Of a DNA stretch of 64,000 bases, positions 1 through 10,400 are shown piece by piece. Positions within the stretch are counted from its first letter, which is position 1. The number at the start of each line of letters is the position of its first letter. Made by a program: the position numbers and the translations under genes. The DNA comes from Orychophragmus violaceus (taxonomy: Eukaryota > Streptophyta > Magnoliopsida > Brassicales > Brassicaceae). The notes under the pieces are model-generated. The model saw only the letters and a program-made list of their open reading frames with translations. It had not been told where the DNA came from and ran no database searches. The stretch covers positions 70,613,581 to 70,677,580 of the forward strand of contig CM058240.1 of the NCBI GenBank assembly GCA_030180135.1, read 5' to 3'.

Positions 1-3000
1 AACAAAACATTTTTACCAAAACTTTTTGAAACATATGTGTCATGGATTGGAGAAATTGGGTGAGGTAAGACAACTATAAGTTAGTTTTTGCATGCTCTTA
101 AAGGTAGAATGAGAAGCATGTTATACAACTTTACGTTCACTTTAAACACCCCTAAGTAACCCTACTAACAGACAAGAGTGAAACTTTGATCTTCTAAAAT
201 GTCCTATGAGAATCCTAAACAAAACATTTTTACCAAAACTTCTTGAAACATATGTGTCATGGATTAGAGAAATTAGGTGAGGTAAGACAACTATAAGTTA
301 GTTTTTGCATGCTCTTAAAGGTAGAATGAGAAGCATGTTATACAAGTTTTTGTTCACTTTAAACACCCCCCTAAATAACCCTATTAACAGACAAGAAAGA
401 AACTTTGATTTTCTAAAATGTCCTATGAAAATCCTAAACAAAACATTTTTACCAAAACTTTTTGAAACATATGTGTCATGGATTGGAGAAATTGGGTGAG
501 GTAAGACAACTATAAGTTAGTTTTTGCATGCTCTTAAAGGTAGAATGAGAAGCATGTTATACAAGTTTATGTTCACTTTAAACACCCCTAAGTAACCCTA
601 CTAACAGACAAGAGAGAAACTTTGATCTTCTAAAATGTCCTATGAGAATCCTAAACAAAACATTTTTACCAAAACTTCTTGAAACATATGTGTCATGGAT
701 TAGAGAAATTAGGTGAGGTAAGACAACTATAAGTTAGTTTTTGCATGCTCTTAAAGGTAGATTGAGAAGCATGTTATACAAGTTTATGTTCACTTTAAAC
801 ACCCCTAAGTAACCCTACTAACAGACAAGAAAGAAACTTTGATCTTCTAAAATGTCCTATGAGAATCCTAAACAAAACTTTTTTACCAAAACTTCTTGAA
901 ACATATGTATCATGGATTGGTGAAATTAGGTGAGGTAAGACAACTATAAGTTAGTTTTTGCATGCTCTTAAAGGTAGAATGAGAAGCATGTTATACAAGT
1001 TTTTGTTCACTTTAAACACCCCCCTAAATAACCCTATTAACAGACAAGAAAGAAACTTTGATTTTCTAAAATGTCCTATGAGAATCCTAAACAAAACATT
1101 TTTACCAAAACTTTTTGAAACATATGTGTCATGGATTGGAGAAATTGGGTGAGGTAAGACAACTATAAGTTAGTTTTTGCATGCTCTTAAAGGTAGAATG
1201 GGAAGCATGTTATACAAGTTTATGTTCATTTTAAACACCCCTAAGTAACCCTACTAACATACAAGAAAGAAACTTTGATATTCCAAAATGTCCTATGAGA
1301 ATCCGAAACAAAACTTTTGTTACCAAAACTTCTTGAAACATATGTATCATGGATTGGAGAAATTAGGTGAGGTAAGACAACTATAAGTTAGTTTTTGCAT
1401 GCTCTTAAAGGTAGATTGAGAAGCATGTTATACAAGTTTATGTTCACTTTAAACACCCCTAAGTAACCCTACTAACAGACAAGAAAGAAACTTTGATCTT
1501 CTAAAATGTCCTATGAGAATCCTAAACAAAACTTTTTTACCAAAACTTCTTGAAACATATGTATCATGGATTGGAGAAATTAGGTGAGGTAAGACAACTA
1601 TAAGTTAGTTTTTGCATGCTCTTAAAGGTAGAATGAGAAGCATGTTATACAAGTTTTTGTTCACTTTAAACACCCCCCTAAATAACCCTATTAACAGACA
1701 AGAAAGAAACTTTGATTTTCTAAAATGTCCTATGAGAATCCTAAACAAAACATTTTTACCAAAACTTTTTGAAACATATGTGTCATGGATTGGAGAAATT
1801 GGGTGAGGTAAGACAACTATAAGTTAGTTTTTGCATGCTCTTAAAGGTAGAATGAGAAGCATGTTATACAACTTTACGTTCACTTTAAACACCCCTAAGT
1901 AACCCTACTAACAGACAAGAGTGAAACTTTGATCTTCTAAAATGTCCTATGAGAATCCTAAACAAAACATTTTTACCAAAACTTCTTGAAACATATGTGT
2001 CATGGATTAGAGAAATTAGGTGAGGTAAGACAACTATAAGTTAGTTTTTGCATGCTCTTAAAGGTAGAATGAGAAGCATGTTATACAAGTTTTTGTTCAC
2101 TTTAAACACCCCCCTAAATAACCCTATTAACAGACAAGAAAGAAACTTTGATTTTCTAAAATGTCCTATGAGAATCCTAAACAAAACATTTTTACCAAAA
2201 CTTTTTGAAACATATGTGTCATGGATTGGAGAAATTGGGTGAGGTAAGACAACTATAAGTTAGTTTTTGCATGCTCTTAAAGGTAGAATGAGAAGCATGT
2301 TATACAACTTTATGTTCACTTTAAACACCCCTAAGTAACCCTACTAACAGACAAGAGTGAAACTTTGATCTTCTAAAATGTCCTATGAGAATCCTAAACA
2401 AAACATTTTTACCAAAACTTCTTGAAACATATGTGTCATGGATTAGAGAAATTAGGTGAGATAAGACAACTATAAGTTAGTTTTTGCATGCTCTTAAAGG
2501 TAGAATGAGAAGCATGTTATACAAGTTTTTGTTCACTTTAAACACCCCCCTAAATAACCCTACTAACAGACAAGAAAGAAACTTTGATCTTCTAAAATGT
2601 CCTATGAGAATCCTAAACAAAACATTTTTACCAAAACTTCTTGAAACATATGTGTCATGGATTAGAGAAATTAGGTGAGGTAAGACAACTATAAGTTAGT
2701 TTTTGCATGCTCTTAAAGGTAGAATGAGAAGCATGTTATACAAGTTTATGTTCACTTTAAACACCCCTAAGTAACCCTACTAACAGACAAGAGAGAAACT
2801 TTGATCTTCTAAAATGTCCTATGAGAATCCTAAACAAAACTTTTTTACCAAAACTTCTTGAAACATATGTATCATGGATTGGAGAAATTAGGTGAGGTAA
2901 GACAACTATAAGTTAGTTTTTGCATGCTCTTAAAGGTAGAATGGGAAGCATGTTATACAAATTTATGTTCATTTTAAACACCCCTAAGTAACCCTACTAA

Positions 3001-5229
3001 CATACAAGAAAGAAACTTTGATATTCCAAAATGTCCTATGAGAATCCGAAACAAAACTTTTGTTACCAAAACTTCTTGAAACATATGTATCATGGATTGG
3101 AGAAATTAGGTGAGGTAAGACAACTATAAGTTAGTTTTTGCATGCTCTTAAAGGTAGATTGAGAAGCATGTTATACAAGTTTATGTTCACTTTAAACACC
3201 CCTAAGTAACCCTACTAACAGACAAGAAAGAAACTTTGATCTTCTAAAATGTCCTATGAGAATCCTAAACAAAACTTTTTTACCAAAACTTCTTGAAACA
3301 TATGTATCATGGATTGGAGAAATTAGGTGAGGTAAGACAACTATAAGTTAGTTTTTGCATGCTCTTAAAGGTAGAATGAGAAGCATGTTATACAAGTTTT
3401 TGTTCACTTTAAACACCCCCCTAAATAACCCTATTAACAGACAAGAAAGAAACTTTGATTTTCTAAAATGTCCTATGAGAATCCTAAACAAAACATTTTT
3501 ACCAAAACTTTTTGAAACATATGTGTCATGGATTGGAGAAATTGGGTGAGGTAAGACAACTATAAGTTAGTTTTTGCATGCTCTTAAAGGTAGAATGAGA
3601 AGCATGTTATACAACTTTACGTTCACTTTAAACACCCCTAAGTAACCCGACTAACAGACAAGAGTGAAACTTTGATCTTCTAAAATGTCCTATGAGAATC
3701 CTAAACAAAACATTTTTACCAAAACTTCTTGAAACATATGTGTCATGGATTAGAGAAATTAGGTGAGGTAAGACAACTATAAGTTAGTTTTTGCATGCTC
3801 TTAAAGGTAGAATGAGAAGCATGTTATACAAGTTTTTGTTCACTTTAAACACCCCCCTAAATAACCCTATTAACAGACAAGAAAGAAACTTTGATTTTCT
3901 AAAATGTCCTATGAAAATCCTAAACAAAACATTTTTACCAAAACTTTTTGAAACATATGTGTCATGGATTGGAGAAATTGGGTGAGGTAAGACAACTATA
4001 AGTTAGTTTTTGCATGCTCTTAAAGGTAGAATGAGAAGCATGTTATACAAGTTTATGTTCACTTTAAACACCCCTAAGTAACCCTACTAACAGACAAGAG
4101 AGAAACTTTGATCTTCTAAAATGTCCTATGAGAATCCTAAACAAAACATTTTTACCAAAACTTCTTGAAACATATGTGTCATGGATTAGAGAAATTAGGT
4201 GAGGTAAGACAACTATAAGTTAGTTTTTGCATGCTCTTAAAGGTAGAATGAGAAGCATGTTATACAAGTTTATGTTCACTTTAAACACCCCTAAGTAACC
4301 CTACTAACAGACAAGAAAGAAACTTTGATCTTCTAAAATGTCCTATGAGAATCCTAAACAAAACTTTTTTACCAAAACTTCTTGAAACATATGTATCATG
4401 GATTGGAGAAATTAGGTGAGGTAAGACAACTATAAGTTAGTTTTTGCATGCTCTTAAAGGTAGAATGAGAAGCATGTTATACAAGTTTTTGTTCACTTTA
4501 AACACCCCCCTAAATAACCCTATTAACAGACAAGAAAGAAACTTTGATTTTCTAAAATGTCCTATGAGAATCCTAAACAAAACATTTTTACCAAAACTTT
4601 TTGAAACATATGTGTCATGGATTGGAGAAATTGGGTGAGGTAAGACAACTATAAGTTAGTTTTTGCATGCTCTTAAAGGTAGAATGAGAAGCATGTTATA
4701 CAAGTTTATGTTCACTTTAAACACCCCTAAGTAACCCAACTAACAGACAAGAGAGAAACTTTGATCTTCTAAAATGTCCTATGAGAATCCTAAACAAAAC
4801 ATTTTTACCAAAACTTCTTGAAACATATGTGTCATGGATTAGAGAAATTAGGTGAGGTAAGACAACTATAAGTTAGTTTTTGCATGCTCTTAAAGGTAGA
4901 ATGAGAAGCATGTTATACAAGTTTATGTTCACTTTAAACACCCCTAAGTAACCCCACTAACAGACAAGAGAGAAACTTTGATCTTCTAAAATGTCCTATG
5001 AGAATCCTAAACAAAACATTTTTACCAAAACTTCTTGAAACATATGTGTCATGGATTAGAGAAATTAGGTGAGGTAAGACAACTATAAGTTAGTTTTTGC
5101 ATGCTCTTAAAGGTAGAATGAGAAGCATGTTATACAAGTTTATGTTCACTTTAAACACCCCTAAGTAACCCTACTAACAGAAAAGAAAGAAACTTTGATC
5201 TTCTAAAATGTCCTATGAGAATCCTAAAC
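1..5229 (+). repeat. Higher-order repeat, 1743-bp period (8 monomers), three mosaic copies
   Basis: Private variants recur exactly 1743 bp apart. The variant ACAACTTTACGTTC occurs near 125, 1868 and 3611. AGAATGGGAAGC with CATACAAG and GATATTCC occurs near 1198 and 2941. Type A monomers at 305, 2048 and 3791 keep the same offset. The copies are not clean: the monomers near 769 and 958 in copy 1 correspond to different types (hybrid A/B, then B) in copy 2, while copy 3 again resembles copy 1 there and then diverges. This suggests unequal exchange plus local conversion. Confidence 0.85.
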
Positions 5230-6040
5230 AAAACTTTTTTACCAAAACTTCTTGAAACATATGTATCATGGATTGGAGAAATTAGGTGAGGTAAGACAAC
5301 TATAAGTTAGTTTTTGCATGCTCTTAAAGGTAGAATGAGAAGCATGTTATACAAGTTTTTGTTCACTTTAAACACCCCCCTAAATAACCCTATTAACAGA
5401 CAAGAAAGAAACTTTGATTTTCTAAAATGTCCTATGAAAATCCTAAACAAAACATTTTTACCAAAACTTTTTGAAACATATGTGTCATGGATTGGAGAAA
5501 TTGGGTGAGGTAAGACAACTATAAGTTAGTTTTTGCATGCTCTTAAAGGTAGAATGAGAAGCATGTTATACAAGTTTATGTTCACTTTAAACACCCCTAA
5601 GTAACCCTACTAACAGACAAGAGAGAAACTTTGATCTTCTAAAATGTCCTATGAGAATCCTAAACAAAACATTTTTACCAAAACTTCTTGAAACATATGT
5701 GTCATGGATTAGAGAAATTAGGTGAGGTAAGACAACTATAAGTTAGTTTTTGCATGCTCTTAAAGGTAGAATGAGAAGCATGTTATACAAGTTTATGTTC
5801 ACTTTAAACACCCCTAAGTAACCCTACTAACAGACAAGAAAGAAACTTTGATCCTCTAAAATGTCCTATGAGAATCCTAAACAAAACATTTTTACCAAAA
5901 CTTCTTGAAACATATGTGTCATGGATTAGAGAGATTAGGTGAGGTAAGACAACTATAAGTTAGTTTTTGCATGCTCTTAAAGGTAGAATGAGAAGCATGT
6001 TATACAAGTTTATGTTCACTTACACCCCTAAGTAACCCTA

Positions 6041-6045
6041 CTAAC
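6041..6045. repeat. Target-site duplication of gypsy element, left copy (CTAAC)
   Basis: CTAAC lies immediately before the TGATGAGG start of the 5' LTR and matches 12804-12808, immediately after the 3' LTR. Joining the flanks regenerates the satellite motif CCTACTAACAGACAAG, at monomer positions 76-80. Confidence 0.96.
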
Positions 6046-6227
6046 TGATGAGGACATCCAGCTAAGCACCCATCCACAAGCCATTCCTGAGGTCAAGGAA
6101 GCTCCAATGACTCGATCTAGGACAAGGAGGCTCAGGGAAGGATTCAACACTGCAGTAGAGAACCTCATGAACTCAATGGAACTTGGAGACTACCTCAAGA
6201 ACGAGCCCAAGAAGCTAGAGGCGATAG

Positions 6228-6330
6228 AAGACTTGGGCTGTGTAAACAATACGGATAACACAGGAGATTTGGACTGTGTAAGCGACGTAGACAACACAGG
6301 AGGCGTGGACTGTGTAAGCAACAAGGAAGC
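6228..6330 (+). repeat. Short imperfect tandem repeat in the polyprotein tail / U3
   Basis: Three imperfect units, each holding a GGCTGTGTAA or GGACTGTGTAA core and the first two followed by a run ending ACACAGGAG, encode a repeated acidic peptide of about 13 residues (DNTGDLDCVS type). The same sequence recurs in the 3' LTR, where it forms residues about 1536-1567 of the polyprotein. I do not know its role. Confidence 0.75.
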
Positions 6331-6431
6331 TGGACCTTCTACGCGTCTAGGGGAACCATGGGCCGGACTATGCCAAGTCCTTACCATCCGGCTCGGCCCA
6401 TGCTAAGTCCGAGAGTTGGTGGACTCTCTTG

Positions 6432-6496
6432 CACTCTTTTTCCCTTGGGTGGTTTTATCCCAAAGAGGTTTTACTCCCAAGGTTTTTAATGAGGCA
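6432..6496 (+). other. Hairpin-like motif shared with the copia elements (5' LTR copy)
   Basis: CACTCTTTTTCCCTT leads into a stem CCTTGGG (6443-6449) that pairs with CCCAAGG (6476-6482), followed by TTTTTAATGAGGCA. The loop holds GGTTTTATCCCAA and GAGGTTTT. The same order of blocks occurs at the 3' end of both copia elements with a different but self-complementary stem. An RNA structure is inferred. A second copy lies in the 3' LTR at 12240-12304. Confidence 0.7.
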
Positions 6497-6679
6497 AGTC
6501 GGCCCACCCACACCATAACTCAAGGCTTGGCCGCCAAGGAAGGAATTACACACTTTCCTTTTCTGTGTAACTCGGCTATCTCTCATTCAAGGCCGAGATA
6601 TTTGATTTTCCTTTTTGTTCTTCTTTGTTTTTGTACTTAAACAACTTTGTATCATTGTGTTAGATACCTTTGAATTATC

Positions 6680-6685
6680 AATAAA
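6680..6685 (+). promoter_or_regulatory. AATAAA polyadenylation-type signal in gypsy LTR
   Basis: AATAAA occurs in the context TTATCAATAAACCC; the equivalent in the 3' LTR is 12488-12493, where it would serve 3' end formation. Its position suggests the R region begins upstream. Plant signals are loose, so this is a candidate. Confidence 0.5.
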
Positions 6686-6851
6686 CCCTTAAGCGATTTT
6701 CGCCTTTTCTTGAACAGCCACCGCTTGTTCTTGTTTGCTTGTTGTTCCTTGTGTGTGATTCACAAAGAAGACAAGTGTCTGTGCAGTATCAGAGACCCGT
6801 TCATCATCTCTGTGGTGCCTTCGATCCACCAGCCCTACCACCCACTGATTC

Positions 6852-6946
6852 AACAGGAGAGCGCGTCAAAGCCAGCCTGTTCGATCCCATCTCTTACACA
6901 CGACCATCCCTTGAGTAACAGGAGAGAGCGACAAAGCCAACCTGTT
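6852..6946 (+). other. Two 30-nt inverted-repeat units near the LTR end
   Basis: Units 6852-6881 and 6917-6946 each begin AACAGG and end CCTGTT, a perfect 6-bp inverted pair, with related interiors (GAGCGCGTCAAAGCC and GAGAGCGACAAAGCC). The spacing is 65 bp. Lying downstream of the AATAAA and upstream of the primer site, they would fall in the 5' leader of the genomic RNA. A packaging or dimerisation role is speculation. The 3' LTR copies are at 12660-12689 and 12725-12754. Confidence 0.6.
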
Positions 6947-6995
6947 TCTTCCATCAACCACCGCGTGAGGCTCTGTCCATCTGAGTCTTACATCA

Positions 6996-7429
6996 TCTGG
7001 TATCAGAGCCAAAGGTTCCTACCTTTGGTTTTCTATCCCTTATCTTTTTGTTTTGCTATTGCTTTGATTGAATCTAAAATCCAAAAAAAAAAAAATTTAG
7101 GTTTGTTTTGTTCTTGCTTCTGTTTTTGTTTAACTTATAAGAAAACCCATAAAAATCTTGTTCTTAGCTCCCTGGTCGAATTTCTTTTTGAGAATTAGTA
7201 GATTTCCTGTTTTTTTATTCTATCTTGTTAGTTGTTATTCCATAAAACCCAGAAAAGCCAAAAAAAATTTGTCAATTTTCCAATTCTGTCGATTGCACTG
7301 ATTTCCGTCTTGTGTTACACAACCCTGTCTCTGTTCTTGTTTTACACAATTATCTATTCTGTGGTACCTTGATAGCTTGTTGTTTTTGTTGAGTGCAATA
7401 AGAACCGGTTTACAACAAGGATAGACACC
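6996..7429 (+). other. Untranslated leader of gypsy element
   Basis: This is the stretch between the 5' LTR and the Gag-Pol start. It opens with two spacer bases and the primer-binding site, then is T-rich with an A-run near 7082-7094. No conserved open frame is apparent. It presumably contains the packaging signal, which I cannot identify by sequence. Confidence 0.8.
6998..7009 (+). other. Primer-binding site, initiator tRNA-Met
   Basis: TGGTATCAGAGC, two bases after the LTR, is the standard plant retrotransposon match to the 3' end of initiator tRNA-Met, which primes minus-strand DNA synthesis. Confidence 0.93.
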
Positions 7430-10400
7430 ATGGGAGATGAAGGAAGACAGCCCGTTGATCCTATCATACAAATGATGACTGCTATTAGAGAAGAGATGAG
7501 TAACATAAACCAGCAAGTTGGCACAATGCGCCAAGAGTTTGGTGAGCGTATAGGACGCATAGAAGCTCCACCGAGGAGAGGACCAATCCGAGGAGCACCT
7601 ATACCACCAAGATATCAAGCTGGAGATGAAGATGATGATATGCCCGACTTAGAGGAGGATAGGCAACCGCCTGACCCCTTTAGGCGTCCACAGCCAAGGC
7701 GTCAAGATCCTTTATGGAGGAACCCAGCCCGGGAAGGTGAGGCTAGAGAAACAAACCGTGATATCAAAGTAACCCCTCCACTTTTTGCAGGAAAGTCAGA
7801 CCCAGAAGCGTACATGGACTGGGAAAGAAGGCTGGAGCATATCTTTGAGTGTTATGGCTATGGAGAACGCAAGAAGATTGCTGTTGCTGCTGCACAACTC
7901 ACTGAGAACGCGTTAGCTTGGTGGGACAGAACTATAGCTGAGAGGAGAAGGCAACGCTTTGGAGCAGTAGCCACTTGGAGTGACATGAAATACCTTCTAC
8001 GACTTAGGTATGTCCCTGAACATTATCATAGAGACTTACAAAAGCGGTTCCGTAAGTTGTCACAGGGTACAAGAAGTGTGGATGAGTATTTTGAGGAGTT
8101 TGAGAAGCTCATGAACTCGCTGGAGTTAGAAGAATCCGAGGAAGCTCTTATGGCACAGTTCATTGATGGTCTACAAGAACGCATTGCTAGGAAGGTGGAG
8201 AGAGCTCAGTATGGTGGGCTACATGAGTTGTTACATCTTGCTGTCCAAGTGGAACAACAGATCAAGCGAAAGACAGCCATGACAAGCCGCAGCAAACCAA
8301 CACAACCGTGGGCTGCAAGTAGCTCGAGATCATTTGAGAAGGGGAAGACCGTGGAGATTGACTCACGGTTCAAAGGCAAAACAGCCGAGGCTCCCAAGTC
8401 CAACCGGCCAGAACAAGGTAAGTTCCCTAGCACTAATCAGAGAACTCGTGACATCACTTGTTTTAAGTGTCAAGGCAGGGGACACATGGCTAGAGAGTGC
8501 CCAAACCAGAGAGTAATGATTATCCACAACGATGGGGAGTATGAATCACAAGATGAGCTTGAGGATGATCCAAACGAACCAGAAGAAGAGCTTGCATACC
8601 CTGACGTTGGAGAGTTGCTTGTGACCAGGAGGATGTTAAGTGTCATGATCAACCCTGAGGCAGCTCAAAGGGAAAACATCTTCCACACTAGATGCACTGT
8701 CAAAGACAAGGTATGTAATCTGATCATTGATGGAGGTTCATGCACTAACGTGGCTAGCAAGCATATGGTAGACAGGTTAGGTCTTATTAAGACCAAGCAT
8801 CCAAGACCATACAGGCTGAGATGGCTCAATGATGAGACAGAGCTGAAGATTTCGGAGCAAGTCATTGTTCCATTCAGTGTGGGGAAGTACCAAGACCAAG
8901 TTACTTGTGATGTGGTACCCATGCAAGCTGGACATCTCTTGCTTGGCCGACCGTGGCAGTATGACCGAGCCACAAGTCATAATGGGCGTACTAACCAGTA
9001 CACCTTCTTACACAAGGATCGTAAGTTCACTCTTGCACCTCTTACACCAACTGAGGTACATGATTTACAAGTACATATGAGCAAGGAAGTTGAGTCTAGC
9101 AAATCCAGTCTCTATATATCTCGTGGGGCTATTTGTAAAACTCTTAGTGCCAAGCGCACTGTGCTACTGATGTTGTTTAAGGAGTGTTTAAGTTCAGGTT
9201 CAGGTGAGCTTGTGTTACCCACAGGAGTACAGGCTGTGTTAGACAGGTTTCAAGACATCTTCCCTGAAGAGCTTCCGCCTGGCTTACCTCCAATCCGTGG
9301 GATTGAACACCAAATCGATCTTGTCCCTGGCGCAGCCTTACCTAACAAGCCAGCATACAGGATGAACCCGGAGGAGACTAAGGAGCTCGAGAGGCAAGTG
9401 AGAGACCTCATGGACCGAGGGTACATTAGGGAGAGCCTCAGCCCTTGTGCTGTGCCAGTACTCTTAGTACCCAAGAAGGATGGATCATGGAGGATGTGTG
9501 TGGACTGCCGTGCAATCAACAACATCACGATCAAATACAGGCACCCTATCCCCCGCTTAGACGACATGCTGGATGAGCTAAGTGGTTCTACCATTTTCTC
9601 AAAGGTGGACTTGAAGAGTGGTTACCATCAAGTTAGGATGCGAGAAGGAGATGAGTGGAAAACCGCATTCAAGACAAAGCAAGGATTGTATGAGTGGCTG
9701 GTTATGCCTTTTGGTTTAACTAATGCCCCAAGTACATTCATGCGACTCATGAACCAGGTTCTTCGTGCTTACATAAGTAAATTTGTAGTTGTCTATTTCG
9801 ATGACATACTTATATATAGTAAGAACCTAGATGATCATATCTCGCATCTTGAACTAGTGCTCAAATCACTTCGGAAGGAAGGCCTTTATGCTAACCTAAA
9901 GAAGTGCACCTTCTGTACTAACAAGCTTGTTTTCTTAGGCTTTGTAGTAAGTGAACAGGGACTACAAGTGGACGAGGAGAAGGTCAAAGCCATCCGTGAG
10001 TGGCCTACACCAACAACCGTCGGTCATGTAAGGAGTTTTCATGGCTTAGCTAGCTTCTATAGGAGGTTTGTGAGGGACTTCAGTACGGTGGCCTCACCTC
10101 TTACCGCCGTGATAAAGAAGAATGTGCCATTCTCATGGGGTCCAGCGCAAGAATCAGCCTTCAAACTGCTCAAAGAAAGGCTTACACAGGCGCCGGTTCT
10201 GGCCTTACCCGATTTTGAAGAAGTGTTTGAAGTAGAGTGTGATGCGTCTGGCATAGGGATTGGAGCTGTGTTACACCAGAGGAAGAAACCAGTGGCCTTT
10301 TTCAGTGAAAAGCTCAGTGGTGCTTCTTTGAATTACCCAACCTACGACAAAGAATTGTATGCATTGGTGCGAGCACTAGAGACATGGCAGCATTACTTGT

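Larger units (their letters stand above)
1..6045 (+). repeat. Satellite array, block 1 (217/219-bp monomers)
   Basis: About 28 head-to-tail monomers. Taking GCATGCTCTTAAAGG as position 1, type B and C monomers are 217 bp and type A 219 bp; the two extra bases lie in the C-run after TTTAAACA. Landmarks in each unit are GTTATACAAG, CAGACAAG, CTATGAGAATCC, ACATATGT and GTGAGGTAAGACAAC. Type A monomers start near 305, 958, 1612, 2048, 3355, 3791, 4444 and 5314, with a hybrid near 2484. The block ends inside a monomer, at the target-site duplication of the gypsy element. No host coding capacity is visible; the recurrent 64-codon frame in type A is a by-product of the repeat. Confidence 0.97.
6046..6995 (+). 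repeat. 5' LTR of gypsy element (950 bp)
   Basis: Starts TGATGAGGACATCC and ends GAGTCTTACATCA; it matches 11854-12803 at a constant offset of 5808 with no difference found by eye. Its first part is the LTR copy of the polyprotein tail (open from about 6048 to 6406), so U3 is constrained by coding. It also holds a hairpin-like motif (6432-6496), an AATAAA signal (6680) and two 30-nt inverted-repeat units (6852 and 6917). I see no convincing TATA box. Confidence 0.96.

Noticed and set aside
305..499. Recurrent 64-codon plus-strand open frame in type A monomers (dozens of copies)
   Set aside because: It exists because type A happens to lack stops in one frame; it follows the satellite period, types B and C break it, and it has no recognisable domain. 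It is satellite DNA, not a gene family.
1..6045. CRISPR-like regular repeats
   Set aside because: Units are contiguous with no unique spacers, 217-219 bp long, and embedded among plant retrotransposons; this is satellite DNA.
6107..6406. Separate 99-residue gene in the 5' LTR
   Set aside because: It is the LTR copy of the Gag-Pol tail produced by reverse transcription, without its own upstream coding region.
6998..7010. tRNA gene suggested by the tRNA-Met-like word
   Set aside because: Only the 12-base complement of the tRNA 3' end is present, right after an LTR; it is a primer-binding site.
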